Assembly (NCBI RefSeq): GCF_000203795.2
Contig: NW_006281102.1
Coordinates: 42,567-106,566, forward strand
DNA length: 64,000 nucleotides
Direction of reading: 5' to 3'
DNA from: Batrachochytrium dendrobatidis JAM81
Taxonomy: Eukaryota; Chytridiomycota; Chytridiomycetes; Rhizophydiales
Shown: piece after piece, positions 1 to 10,698 of the stretch
Layout: each line of letters begins with the position of its first letter
Position numbering within the stretch: the first letter of the stretch is position 1
Position numbers and translations under genes: made by a program
The notes under the pieces: generated by a model
What the model saw: the letters and a program-made list of their open reading frames with translations, nothing else
Told to the model about the DNA's origin: nothing
Databases searched by the model: none

Positions 1-1265
1 ATAAATGCGTGTCCTTAATAGAGACGCTCACGTCGACAATATGTGTGATTGTGATTTGGTCAAACCGCAACACTCGCATATCACTGAACTGGTTTGATGT
101 GCGTGATGTGTGTGGAGTAAGCAGTATGCATAAACTCGTTGATATCATGGACTATAACCATTCAGGAACGGGAAAACTGGGTAGCATATTTCAACGGCTT
201 GAATTTTTAGGAGATGCAGTGCTTTCTTACCTTGTAATGCAACATTTGTATAAAATTACACCACCGTTGAATCCAGGTGGATTATCAAAACTTCGCGCTG
301 AGCTTGTTTGCAATCAATTTCTGGCATGTGTGTCGATTCAAATTGGGTTGGTAAAGTATATACGCCATACAGATATGACTATGGAAGCAGCAATCGGGCG
401 GTTTGCTGCATGGGTTCAAGGCTATCTTGCATCTGAATCATCTACTTCATTACCAATATCGACGTCAGCTACTCAAATTGCCTCTGCTCGATTGTTTTGG
501 AACAAGGGAAATACAGCACCAAAAACTGCAGGTGATGTTTACGAGTCCATGCTAGGTGCTGTATTTGTAGATTCTCAATTTGATATACACTGCGTGCAAA
601 GCATGTTTGACATCACAGTGATCTCACCTTGGTGGTGGCGATTCACATCGCTGTTTGGTGGAGAATCAATGATATACGAGAACCCAGTTGCTGAATTGCG
701 AACCTTGTCCTATTCATTGTTTAAATGTGTCAAGATAGATTACACGTATGTTTTTTGTCGGGTAAATTTGACAACTACAAATCTATTGTCTGCATTTCTG
801 TTGAATACAATTGCCAAAAAGTACTGAAATCCAACTATTTTTAAAAACAAAACATTCAGATATGAATATGGTCTACATGGAGGTACTACCGCAACTATCA
901 CGTATCACAACATGGTATTGGCTCAATGTCTCGGCACTGGGCAACGCGATGCCAAAAAAGCAGCGGCATGTACAGCCGTCGAGTATGTCAATACGCATAA
1001 AGACGAGCTAAAAGACTTGTGCGATTGTGCACATCAGCAAAAACAGGAGTCCACAGAGAAAAAAGTATATGCAGCCGATAGCATCATTTGTCTTGATTCA
1101 GACAAGGACAAGCCGACACGGTCTAATAAGGAATCGGCTCGGCTTTCTATCGAGTATGCAACAACTACTGATCAACAAGATCCGGCAAGTGATTGGGGTG
1201 AGTCTGTTGATCAAGCAACGCATGCACCACTTGAATCTATTGCAATTTCACCCGATACTTTGTAA
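1..1265 (+). CDS. Dicer-like ribonuclease III, C-terminal part (5' end outside window)
   Basis: This is the C-terminal end of a Dicer-like enzyme, which cuts double-stranded RNA into small RNAs. The open frame runs in from the left edge. It carries an RNase III domain with the signature RLEFLGDAV (about base 200) and the second acidic motif GDVYESMLGA (about base 530), so all four catalytic acidic positions are present. The lysine/proline stretch just before the second motif is typical of the Dicer RNase IIIb domain rather than a stand-alone RNase III. A double-stranded-RNA-binding domain follows. It is split by an intron at 746-859 (GTATGT...TTCAG); splicing joins the two halves in frame, and the second half contains the conserved DAKKAAA helix. 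A low-complexity tail rich in Asp, Ser and Thr precedes the TAA at 1263-1265. The helicase, PAZ and RNase IIIa parts would lie upstream of the window. Confidence 0.85.
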
Positions 1266-1400
1266 TGCACGAGTCGAAGCATGTTGAAGGCTTATCGTGC
1301 AGTAATGATTGCGCATCCATCCACACTGCAATAGAGATCCACTCCACAGCTGCAACCATAGTAATGAACCAGTCTAATTATAATCTTGAAATATCGAGAA

Positions 1401-2036
1401 TTAATATATTGCAGCTTGACCAAATTTGTAATCGTCATCATCCATCATATCTGCTGCAGAATAACTGGATGAGCCAATATTAGCAACACATCCTCGAGTC
1501 TTGCTTTTAGGAGTCGAGTTGGATACTATAGTCTTGGATACCTTTCGTGCTTTCTTGGAGCGTAATACAGCTTTAGTCTTTCCAGCAGCAGTGGGTTTAT
1601 CACCTAACCGGTCAATAAGCCGCTTGCCAAGACGATTCTCAATTGGACCTGGTTTGGGTCCAAGACGCTTTACAAGGGGTTTGACCACTGAAATGGTCTT
1701 GGATGCTTTAGTACGACCATTACTTTGCTTGGTCATCATACTGGCAGCAGAATTGGACATTTTATGACCAGTCTGTTGTTGCTGCTTCAAGAGAGTTGCA
1801 GCAGTCTTTGCATCAAGTCTTTTGTTAAAAGTGGATGGCTCAAGTCTTTTCTGAACAGTTGTAGAGGATGATGGATGAACTGCTCGAGTCTTGGCAGCAA
1901 CAGCTCTATCCCTTTCAATCAATGCAAACCTTGAGGCGAATGCAGCATGAGTATCGTTAATACAAACCATTTACACGTAGCAATGGCTGAATACTATCAT
2001 TCTAGCCAACACTACTTACCGCTCAGCCAATGTCAT
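1401..2036 (-). CDS. Small lysine-rich basic protein, probably nuclear, unknown function
   Basis: This is a two-exon gene of about 181 residues. Exon 1 is 2020-2036 (starts MTLAER), followed by an intron with a GTAAGT donor, then exon 2 at 1401-1929. The alternative ATG at 1970 lies inside the intron and would give a less convincing N-terminus. The protein is strongly basic, with repeated KRL, RLG and Lys-rich patches (RLGKRLIDRLG near the middle) and a short run of four Asp near the C-terminus. No catalytic domain is visible. The basic, low-complexity composition suggests an RNA- or chromatin-binding nuclear protein; that is inference only. It lies convergent with the Dicer-like gene, about 135 bases away. 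Confidence 0.6.
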
Positions 2037-2131
2037 GATAATATATCGACAAGATCTGAGCCAACTTCAAACTTTATTTAATCATTCTGCATATTGGATG
2101 ATATGCCAAGGAATTCAGTTCAATATAAGCC

Positions 2132-2826
2132 TCAACAGTTCCATGAAGTTCCCGAAACACTATTCCATCCCAACTGTGCTCCATACGCTGTATTAATCTG
2201 GCATGCTGCCGAATTGAATGTTGTCAGCGCATTTTGGGTTGCAGTCTGTAGATACAGCGCATTGGCATGTGCTGCAGCTTGCTGATTAGCAGCGGCTATA
2301 TTATTCCAAATAGCCTGATTCTATAATGGGTTTACATGTTAATATTTAGAATAGTAACTCACAACCCTTCGAGTTTAAAGTTACCTGAAGTGCGAGATTT
2401 TGCTGCAGAGCAATCATTGCATTATAATAATTGCTATCGTTGTCCCAGTAAGTAGACAAACAACCAGCATTCCACAAAACATTTCCATAACTAGCCAGAT
2501 TGGTATTCCAGTTCTGCCACTGAGCCCAGTATACAGATGGATCAACCACTGGTGCCGCGGCTGCACCACCAACAGCATTGGCCGAAGCAATAGCTACGCC
2601 ATTGGTTGCTATGGCAGTAGCAGTGGCCTGAACTTGTGCTTGAATGGCTGTTTGTTGTTGCTGCATGGTGGTATGAAACTGCATCGCAGCAGTCCCATAT
2701 TGATCAAGAGTGTATGGACAACCTGTGCCCAAATCGCGTTTCAGTCGTGTAACCCATAGTAGTATAAGATGGAATGGCTGCTGCGATCTGCACCATCACT
2801 GCAGTTATAATAGTAAACAGATACAT
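2132..2826 (-). CDS. Predicted secreted Gln/Ala/Asn-rich protein, lineage-specific
   Basis: A hydrophobic signal peptide (MYLFTIITAVMVQIAAAIP) starts at 2826, just downstream of a TATA-like TATTTATAAAA. The body (2385-2722) is rich in Gln, Ala, Thr, Trp and Tyr (motif YWAQWQNW). A second intron at 2321-2384 (GTAACT...TATAG, phase 0) joins it to a C-terminal exon at 2132-2320 that continues the same Gln/Ala/Asn composition and ends WNC. The signal peptide is one frame off the body. A 31-base GT...AG segment (2723-2753) would restore the frame and give about 199 residues, but that is unusually short for an intron, so a frameshift or sequence error is the alternative. No known domain was recognised. 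Extracellular location is inferred from the signal peptide. Confidence 0.5.
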
Positions 2827-3125
2827 TTTATAAATAGCCAAGATTGGTTGATCAATAAAGATAGTGTATTGGCTTTTATATTCCTCAACTGCAAGGTTTT
2901 ATTCCCACATTCGAATCAAATACAGCTTTACAATCCATTCCAACAAATAATAAAATAGCTTAAACATCCTTCAAGTCAATATTACAAATTCACATACATG
3001 CAAGTTGAGTTTATTGTGTCAAAGTGTGAACAGAATTGCAAAAATATATCAAGCATGGGAAAATTCCCGGTCTGGGTATAATAAGCTTTTTAGGTGTGCT
3101 AACAAAAAATGGGTAGATTCAATTA

Positions 3126-4142
3126 TTACATGCCTACACCATATCCTGCACCAACTCCCGCGCCATATCCAGCTCCTGATCCTGCTCCCCACCATCGTCG
3201 TTCCAAACGTGTATTATCTTGAACACCTTTACACTCACCAATCTTGGCATCACAGCTGCCTAGTTGCTTGGCACGACATGATAGCGATTTGAATTGCAAT
3301 TCAAGTTTTGCCGTGACTTCACGAACACGATCAAGTTGCTGCAGTAGCTGTGTTTTTTGGTTACCTTGATATTGCTGTCCAAGATTAGATGCTGCACAGT
3401 CCAACAATGCAAGTTTTTGCAATGCAATGCCACGTATGAATCCACGCACTGCATTGGCTCGATCTACTGCTGCAGACTTGTCTTCACCACACGACACATC
3501 ACTCTTGATTGCATTTTCTTGACATGTAGAAGCCGCATTGATTCCGGCACATGATGGTTTCATACCGCTCTTGACATCAGACCATGAATCCATAACCAAT
3601 GGACTAGCAGTCGTGAATCTGACCATATTGTTGCCAAGACGATCATTCAAATCATGCAAACGAGTCAATGCATCATGACGTGCACCAAACGATGAATCAA
3701 ATGATGAATCAGGCATTGCTGGTTGTTGAATACTGGATGCGTGCAATCTATCCAGCATGTCACGGATGGTTGACATTTGTTGTTGGATTACATTTTGCAA
3801 ATTCTGGATGGTGTTTGCGTAATCGTCAACTGAACAGACGGATGATTGATGTGGAATATCAATGTTTTGAGTATCAGCAGTGTTTTGTGGAAATACTGGT
3901 TTTGAAAACGTTGGAGCTGAAAAAATCGGGATTTTGGCTGCATCCTGAATGGCAGATTCAGACTCAGATCCAAGACCAGACTCAGATGACAGACCAGGAC
4001 CAGATCCAGATCCAGTATCGATACCAGTGTTTTGATTTTGGTTGATAGACGGTGCATTAAACTGGAGTCTGTCATTGATGGCAGGAACAGCAATGACTGC
4101 AGAAGCAGTGATAATCACAGTCGAAATAATAGTAAACTTCAT
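3126..4142 (-). CDS. Predicted secreted protein with Gly/Ala/Tyr tail
   Basis: Single-exon gene of 338 residues. I chose the ATG at 4142 rather than the one at 4175 because it gives a clean signal peptide (MKFTIISTVIITASAVIAVP) directly at the N-terminus. A Ser/Gly/Pro/Glu-rich linker follows, then a cysteine-containing region with heptad-like Leu/Gln spacing that could form a coiled coil. About eight cysteines in the second half suggest disulphides. The extreme C-terminus is a Trp-Trp followed by a Gly-Ala-Gly-Tyr repeat. No enzyme domain is visible. It is a neighbour of another predicted secreted protein on the same strand. A cell-surface or secreted role is inferred from the leader only. 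Confidence 0.7.
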   Translation of the reverse strand: MKFTIISTVIITASAVIAVPAINDRLQFNAPSINQNQNTGIDTGSGSGPGLSSESGLGSESESAIQDAAKIPIFSAPTFSKPVFPQNTADTQNIDIPHQSSVCSVDDYANTIQNLQNVIQQQMSTIRDMLDRLHASSIQQPAMPDSSFDSSFGARHDALTRLHDLNDRLGNNMVRFTTASPLVMDSWSDVKSGMKPSCAGINAASTCQENAIKSDVSCGEDKSAAVDRANAVRGFIRGIALQKLALLDCAASNLGQQYQGNQKTQLLQQLDRVREVTAKLELQFKSLSCRAKQLGSCDAKIGECKGVQDNTRLERRWWGAGSGAGYGAGVGAGYGVGM

Positions 4143-5018
4143 AATAGACAAATTAACGAGCATGTTATACACCAAATCAGATGTTTTTATACTTGCACAT
4201 CAATACAATATTAATGCGAATCATGACACGCAGAATAGTTTAATTCAATTACGAGCATGTCATTAAACTCTAATTAAACTATAAGCTCGATTTGATTCAC
4301 ACAAATTAACGTAAACTGCATCATCATGTAGTAGCAACAATTTGTAGAATACTGCTAGAATACTGTATGTTTCAAACAGTTGGTTGGTGCAGTGTTGTAA
4401 CATGCATTTGGATTCTGACTACATATCAAATGATCATCGTTTAATTACACCATAATGATGTAAATGGAATGGTTTTGTATTGGTATTGCAATGAATGTGA
4501 CTGTTTTAGTTTGTAGTAAACACTGGTTGAATACTTGTTACACTCTCATATTAAAGATTGACTTGATGGACATTTTTGACTGATGCAACATCCATCATAT
4601 CATACAAACGATAGTTTTGAACTGAAATAGTTGTTCATTTCTGGTAGTCATACGTTGTACAATCACCAGATTGATGTACTGAAATGCATAGATTAAACTG
4701 TTTTGATGGCAATCAAACTGTACAAACATTCGTATGCTAAAATCAGATACGTTTACGTTCTAGTTCAAGAAACCAAGAATTGCATGTCTTGAGAATGCAA
4801 CTCTGCATGCCAATCACCAAAAGACTTGTAAAAAAGCTCAATGAAAATGTTGTACAGTAAATGCAATGTAAATCATCATATGAGATTGGCAGTTTATTAT
4901 ATATTGACACTCGTATTGGGTGATCCATTTTGCGTGAATACGACTGTATAAACCATTTAATCACTTGAAATGCCCAACCAATCGATTGATAATCAAACTC
5001 GATCCATGTGATTATAAT
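4143..5018. other. AT-rich intergenic region, no gene seen
   Basis: Short unrelated open frames only. No domain, splice-supported exon or RNA gene was recognised. It probably contains the promoter of the secreted protein gene at 3126-4142. Confidence 0.5.
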
Positions 5019-6396
5019 TTAAATATTTATTTGTTTAGGTAAGTCGTCATCTTCATCTGTTGCTCCATATGCAGATTGCCCACGTCTTGAACTGAGCAGT
5101 CTAGATGATCCACTATCTCTTTTGCCAGTACTGCTGATGGATACGCTATTCAATACTCCCATTTCAATTTCATCGTTTCCAACCATATCATTCAAAAACC
5201 TTCGAATTTCATCATCAACATTCTTGCCAGTAATTTTTGCATAGTGATCTACTTGCTTCAGCAACTGTTCCTTATGATACTCTTGATATTTCCGAGGATC
5301 TCCTTCATAGTTGTCCATAAAATGGAGTTCATGAGGAAGAGCGTGTTTAATTTGTTCTGCCGCATCTTTGATAAACGGTAAAGTGAGATACAAAGCGGCA
5401 ACACCACCAGTGAATATACACGGGACAAGGAGAGAATATTCGTGAATAGAAAGCCATGCGATTTGACCACACATGCCACCTGCAATAAACCCAAAAAGAA
5501 TAGGAACATGAACTTTGAGACGCCATAACTCGGCCTTGGTATCAGATCGACACGCTTGACCCAAAATATTTCCTACATCTGTAGCGATTCCTGTCATGTG
5601 TGTTGTGCGAACAGCCAACCCAGAGTAAGAAGTCACCATTGCGTTTTGTAATCCGCAAGCAAATGCTGCAGCCCATTCGCCCAATACCAACTCTCGACGC
5701 AAAAACATAAACGATGTAAACAACGCAGCAGATTCTATACACAGTGTTATCCCGTAATTGGCACCAAGTTTGAATCGGTTGTCACCCACTATAAATCCAG
5801 CCATAAACGATCCAAATGTAAATGATACAATAATAGATACGACCAAAAGAAATGTTTCCCAATCTTGCTGAACAGCCGATATAGCAACCCGAGAAACCGA
5901 TCCAGTGACATGAGAGACCGTCACACCTATAGGTTCAGTTGATAATTGTGTCAATGTGAACAGGTTTTAGTGAGCAGTCACCAATTGGTTTGTGGTATCA
6001 GAAAATATTGTGTTTTGCAATAACACAATCCATAGCATTATGAAAACAAATCATTAGAATACAAGAAGCGTGTTGTAGCAATCAATAGTTTGAGTCAGAC
6101 TAACGCGAGTTTGGAGCATTTGATATGCAAAATGGTCAAAGAAATATGTATTCAAGTGGTAAATAAACACTATATATTGTGTTGTGCACTATGAATTGAA
6201 ATACATGCAAGGATAGGATAGACTTCAATCATGTATTCAAGTCAAACTGAAGATGGCGCGACAAGATACACGGTTCATAACACTTGCCTGGAAATACACC
6301 TGCCATAGAGACGACATTGATGAAACTGGCATTAGCAGCAAGAGCTACACCACCAGCAACAATGGTGTGAAACTCCCGTTCTGGCAAGTTATTCAT
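5019..6396 (-). CDS. DUF1275 (YoaK-like) family membrane protein
   Basis: This is a two-exon gene encoding about 334 residues. Exon 1 is 6300-6396 and exon 2 is 5019-5926, separated by a 373-base intron (GTGTAT...TATAG). Exon 1 supplies the first hydrophobic segment (motif IVAGGVALAANASFINVV). Exon 2 continues with VSHVTGSVSR, so the family's first-helix and TG motif is rebuilt exactly across the splice. Further hydrophobic segments follow, and the DUF1275 hallmark GLQNAMVTSYSG...RTTHMTG is present near residues 130-160. The C-terminal ~110 residues are hydrophilic and likely cytosolic, with Ser-rich and acidic patches. The family is common in bacteria and fungi and its transport substrate is unknown, so I give no function beyond integral membrane protein. 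Confidence 0.85.
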
Positions 6397-7325
6397 GGTT
6401 TAGTGTATTATAGTGAATGCAACTTTGTAGTCTATGAAATACTGTCAGGGTTTGCAAAACAATGTTTGGACAAGTTGATAGGATTTAAATCACCGACATA
6501 TTCACGTAAAATGGAACATTAAATAAGGATGTCAAAATACATGATACAAAACCAACTTTATGAAATGGTTGTGCCAGTTTACTGGACAACATTGGGTCAT
6601 TTGAACTGACAAAGTTGACTGGTATCCTGGTGATTGAAATGAAAACAAGTATATTCTCGAAACCTGCGATCTTGTTCTCTTGAACTAGAACGGAAACATA
6701 TCTGATAGTTTAGGATACAATAGAGTGGAGTTTAATTGAAAATACAACTGTAAAAGTAAAGTTGGACATATTTGATTTTATTCGTGCAAAGAATTAGCTG
6801 CATTGGTGAGCACTTGATAGTATCGAAATAGGATAAACCAGCCTAGAACCAACCCAGATCATTTGTGCATTAAAACCAAACTCCATCTTTATCAAAAAAT
6901 CAATATAGAGCAATTATTGCTTTTCCAAAAAAGCAAATACTGCATTGGCAAATTTATCGAGGGCAGTATCATCATACGATAGATATAGTGATGGTTCAAT
7001 CAATTCCAGTTCCATCAAAACAGGTTTAACCCCATCGATAAGAGCCATGTCAGTAGTATATAGGGCATCCGATGATACCAGTTTTTAGGCGAGATTCTCT
7101 GCTGAAATGGTCAAAAGTTAATAGTATAATAATTTCATATCAAACTTTCGTCATAAATAATTTTTTCCGACATTCAACGCATTTAGTTTCTAATTAGAAT
7201 CTGAATTTGACTTGGAATCTGAGCAGAATCTAATTACCTGAAATTTGTTATATTTGTTTCTATGCAAGACTACTCAGTTGTTATTTTCAAAATTTGGTAA
7301 AACTATTTTTATTATCAAACAACAA
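6397..7325. other. Intergenic region, no gene seen
   Basis: AT-rich sequence with only short open frames. It probably holds the promoter of the DUF1275 gene, which starts at 6396, and the 3' flank of the CRN gene ending at 7326. Confidence 0.5.
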
Positions 7326-8212
7326 TTAACGTTCAATGATGAAATCCTCTGGCTTTTTGACATCGTAACAATATCCTGATGGATAAACGCAAATGAATCC
7401 AAGGTGTGCGATCTTTCTAATATCCTCTGGAAACAACGTACCACACAACACCCCAACATATTTTGTGACATTTCGAAATTCTGGCTGGGCATTGGCTTGA
7501 AACTCCTTGAACTTGCGAATTCTTGCAGGGAGCTTGTTCACTTGCTTATCGGTCATATTATGCTTGGCTTCACATAAGTACAGGACATCGCCATCTTTAA
7601 AGACAGCATTCCACTCCTGGACAATGGTTTTTCCGTCTGCAGCCATAATGTCCGTTGGCATATCTACAGCTGAAGGACCAAGATGGGTAGCAAGGAATCG
7701 CCTCACGGCCAAGTGAGTTTCCTCCTCCATAGCTTTGTCTTCATTCTGCTGCCAACGTACTTCGTCAGCAAACGACCGTTCGTAGCGAGAATATACATTG
7801 TACTTTTCCCCATCAATCAACTGCTTGAACTTGATAATCTTGTCCTTGGGATTGAACAGCTGGTAGAGAGCCGAGCCTTTTCCTTCGAGGATCTGTTTCA
7901 AATCATCATTTGATTCAACAAGATATTTGGAAAAGCTATCCAAAGGACGGCACTCTTCATCAATATCCTGAATGAAGATGGTCTTCTGAGCCGGCGCAGA
8001 GGATCCCAGAGTCTTGACAATCAAAGGTAATTTGGCGGACAGACCAGCAGTGGAAGATCAGGTTCAAGAGCAGCATCCTGGAGTGACTGATGGATAGAGA
8101 TTTGGTTGGAGTCAACGGCAGAGAATTGGTTTGGGAACTTCTGCTTGATGGCCTTGGCAAGGTCACTGATATTTAAGCAGCCAGCAGTAGACACGAGTGG
8201 CTTGACTGCCAT
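7326..8212 (-). pseudogene. Crinkler (CRN) protein with PD-(D/E)XK nuclease domain, frameshifted
   Basis: The 5' part (8021-8212) encodes a short CRN header starting MAVKPLV, with the usual SLQDAALEPD-type end. The 3' part (7326 to about 8060) lies in another frame and encodes the end of the header (LPLIVKT) followed by an effector domain. That domain has the restriction-endonuclease-like core: an upstream Glu, then GDVLYLCEAKH with the Asp and Glu-x-Lys of the PD-(D/E)XK fold. A single-base frameshift between about 8,045 and 8,070 separates the parts. No convincing intron spans it, so this is a recent pseudogene or an assembly error. CRN nucleases are thought to act on host nucleic acids after translocation; this is family knowledge, not shown here. 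The gene lacks the promoter repeat found upstream of the other CRN genes. Confidence 0.65.
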
Positions 8213-8561
8213 TATGTTTCACCCATAGTTTGGCCAGGGTGCTGCTGTGACGAACTATTCTCAACATTGTTGTTTTTTTTAAAGGAAAGAAAAAAAATTC
8301 CAAGGTCAGGGACGTTAAATGGGCTGCTTGGAATGACGTATTATTGGAATTGAGACTAATTCATATTCAAAAAAGTTCACATTTTAAAACATTTCAGTGG
8401 TGTCCGAGTATAAAAATGACAACTGCACTTCAAATGAGTCAAATGTGTGATTACAGCCGTTTTACTGACTGAGTCAAGAAGCACCTAATATAACCTTGGA
8501 CAATCATCACTCAAATTGACATCAAATTTGTCCGGTCTATATTGAAGGGAATTGACCAGTC
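8213..8561. other. CRN upstream region
   Basis: On the minus strand this is upstream of the frameshifted CRN gene and contains a T-rich/C-rich tract next to its ATG. The shared CRN promoter block described at 15,158-15,375 was not found here. Confidence 0.35.
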
Positions 8562-8621
8562 AATGAGAACACCAGAAACTACCAAAACAGACACTGAAAA
8601 GGCTAAAGCATTCTTATTGAA

Positions 8622-9002
8622 ATGCTACACTACGACATCAATCTTTCAGTGTGCTGGATGAGTCATCCTCATACAACTTTACTGGATTGGATGCTGTGGA
8701 AATCCATCCAATTGAATATGAAGCAACTCAAAGCGACCGATGTACTGGCATCAAAACAAGTAATGCTGATAGCAAGGTCCTTGATGAAACTACTGGAAAC
8801 ATTTGGGGATGGGCACAAGGGACGCTTCTTGGACTATGTCAACAGCAGACTTGGCATCTCCAAATCATCCTACTACTACTACATGGAGCACTATGCCTTT
8901 ATGTCAAAGTATCCGGAATTCCAAACGCTGGCAGTGTCCTTTAGAGTGTTCAGAAGTATGATTCCAAAAATCAAGGAATGGTTTATGTCTCAAGAGTGTT
9001 AA
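8622..9002 (+). CDS. Hypothetical protein fragment next to the Polinton remnant, possibly helix-turn-helix
   Basis: A 126-residue frame whose second half looks coding: RFLDYVNSRLGISKSSYYYY, then a YPEFQTLAVSF block and IKEWF at the end. The LGISKSSYYYY segment resembles a recognition helix, but I cannot name the family. The first 40 residues look unlike the rest, and another frame gives a different acidic sequence (from 8651), so the true 5' end may be spliced or broken. It lies at the edge of the decayed Polinton and may belong to that or another mobile element. Confidence 0.4.
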   Translation: MLHYDINLSVCWMSHPHTTLLDWMLWKSIQLNMKQLKATDVLASKQVMLIARSLMKLLETFGDGHKGRFLDYVNSRLGISKSSYYYYMEHYAFMSKYPEFQTLAVSFRVFRSMIPKIKEWFMSQEC

Positions 9003-9098
9003 GCTTTGGACTCTTCTAATTTCTACTCTGAGCATTATTGGATGGGTGTTGATGATGAAATGGATGACGACGATATGAATGTTTTAAACGAACACAAT

Positions 9099-9256
9099 TC
9101 CACCGCAGTGGAAAACCTTCGCAACAAGTAGTTCCTCGTCAGTCGATGACTCCTTCAGACTGCAGTGATAATGATAAAGTCATCAGTGGTGGAACTGACA
9201 TTGCTACTTTCTTTCACGGAGAGCAAAGTACTGAAAATGTCCACCGCAGTGGAAAA
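9099..9256. repeat. Two copies of a 17-base repeat containing a small inverted repeat
   Basis: The sequence TCCACCGCAGTGGAAAA occurs at 9099-9115 and again at 9240-9256. Each copy contains the inverted pair TCCAC/GTGGA around CGCA. They lie between the hypothetical frame at 8622-9002 and the Polinton remnant, so they may be part of a mobile-element end. No target-site duplication was found. Confidence 0.6.
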
Positions 9257-9423
9257 AAGTTCTAGCTGTACACTCCTTGATATCTTCGTGATAGACAGCA
9301 CAGATTCATTCAAACCTATTTCCACCACATTAATGTATCTTTTGTATTAACTTGTAAATAGAAAATCTCTGCAACTATTGTGTTTATTATGAAAATCTCA
9401 TTATTATCGGGTGTGTTTTTGAG

Positions 9424-9660
9424 CTAAACATTGTCTCCTGATTGTTTAGTTTTCTTGTACTTTTTAGCTCTCTCCTTCTCTGCCTCGGTATTAGCAGCAT
9501 AATAGTCTCGATATCGTTTCCTTTCAGCTTGTTTGTTTTTGGCATAGTAATCTCGGTACCATTTCCTTAGTTGTTCTTGTTCGTCAACTGAATACGAATC
9601 CCAATTCTTAATACATTGAATGTACGCTTGGTGAGTTTTAATGAAACTAATGAATGTCAT
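9424..9660 (-). CDS. Small Lys/Tyr-rich repeat protein of the Polinton remnant
   Basis: A 78-residue frame with an ATG at 9660. It has two imperfect copies of a charged repeat (WYRDYYAKNKQAE, then RYRDYYAANTEAE) followed by a Lys-rich tail. Such short charged repeats occur in large DNA viruses and Polinton-like elements, but no function is known. It starts only 31 bases from the end of the integrase remnant and is on the same strand, so it was probably part of the element. It could also be a fragment of a longer lost gene. Confidence 0.4.
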   Translation of the reverse strand: MTFISFIKTHQAYIQCIKNWDSYSVDEQEQLRKWYRDYYAKNKQAERKRYRDYYAANTEAEKERAKKYKKTKQSGDNV

Positions 9661-9691
9661 TTATACAGTTGGTTTAGAAAATAAGCTCCGC

Positions 9692-10673
9692 TTAATGTTC
9701 TCCGTTTTTATGAGCTGGACCTCTAATTCTACCCAATTCTTCCAATTCTCTTTTATTTCGACGTTCCATATTTGTCATTCGTGGTTCTCTCTGTCTAGAT
9801 TCTGTATGAAACCGTTGGGTAGATTCAATACGTTGTAGTTCATAGTATTTGTATGCCTTTGGAAGAATATTACCATCATCATCTGCAATAAAGTACGAAT
9901 AGCCATTGCCACTGATGACCTTATATATACTGACTATACTTTGGCTCATATCCTTTGCGAAATGCTTGCCTAGTTTTTAGCAATCTAACTTTGTCACCAA
10001 CACCTATAGCATTCTTCTCTATTTTTACATTCATTGTTCCAATAGATGGATTGCCTAGGTACAACTGCTGAGGAATACCATTTATACCTCGGTGATAAGT
10101 ATGGTTGTAATTGTAAACAATATCTTCCAGTACATCAATATATGTATTTGTTCGCCGAGCTTCTTGGTAAAGAGCAATGATGTTCTCTAGTGTTCTATTG
10201 AATCGTTCAATTATACCTTGTCGCTTGTGGTCGCCTACTTCCACCGTGATATGCCGAACACCTTTGGATGTTAATAATCGCTGAAATGCTCCGTTTAAAA
10301 TTTCTGTTCCATTGTCACTTTGAATAAGGATTGGTTTTTCTATATCTAATACTTTCTTCATCGCTTCGGTGCTATCTGATTTCTTCTTCATCGCAACGAC
10401 AAATGCCCTTCTACTGAATATATCAATCACACAAAGAAGATATTTGTATCCACTATTCCACTTGGCATACCTTGACAGGTCAATCAAATCAATCTGCCAT
10501 TGGTCATTGACTGAATACACGTTGATACTCTTAAATGAAGGTACGCTTCTTGGTTTCTGAAGAAAATCCTAAACTGTTTTCATTAGCACTTGTTTGTCGA
10601 GTTTCAGATAAAGTTTTTGCGCTGAAAGGAGTCCTGTCTTTGGATTGTAGTATAATTCATACAACTGTTCCAT
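9692..10673 (-). pseudogene. Polinton-type integrase (rve fold), broken
   Basis: The frame starts with an ATG at 10673 and shows the N-terminal motif LYYNPKTGLLS common in Polinton integrases. An in-frame TAG at 10569-10571 interrupts it. The catalytic core follows, with WQIDLIDL (first Asp), IQSDNGTE (second Asp) and GIIERFNRTLE (Glu), so the DDE triad is intact. A frameshift at about 9,921-9,949, in an AT-repeat tract, separates the core from the C-terminal SH3/chromo-like part (ISGNGYSYFIADDDG...YYELQRI). The enzyme would have joined element DNA to the chromosome. With at least two lesions it is inactive unless recoded. Confidence 0.8.
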
Positions 10674-10698
10674 TAAATAAACACAAGATAATGATTTC

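Noticed and set aside
3668..4045. Plus-strand frame of 125 residues
   Set aside because: Antisense to the secreted-protein gene at 3126-4142, with low-complexity Gln/Met composition that mirrors the real coding strand.
9692..10673. LTR retrotransposon integrase
   Set aside because: No reverse transcriptase, RNase H or LTRs nearby; the adjacent protein-primed polymerase B points to a Polinton.
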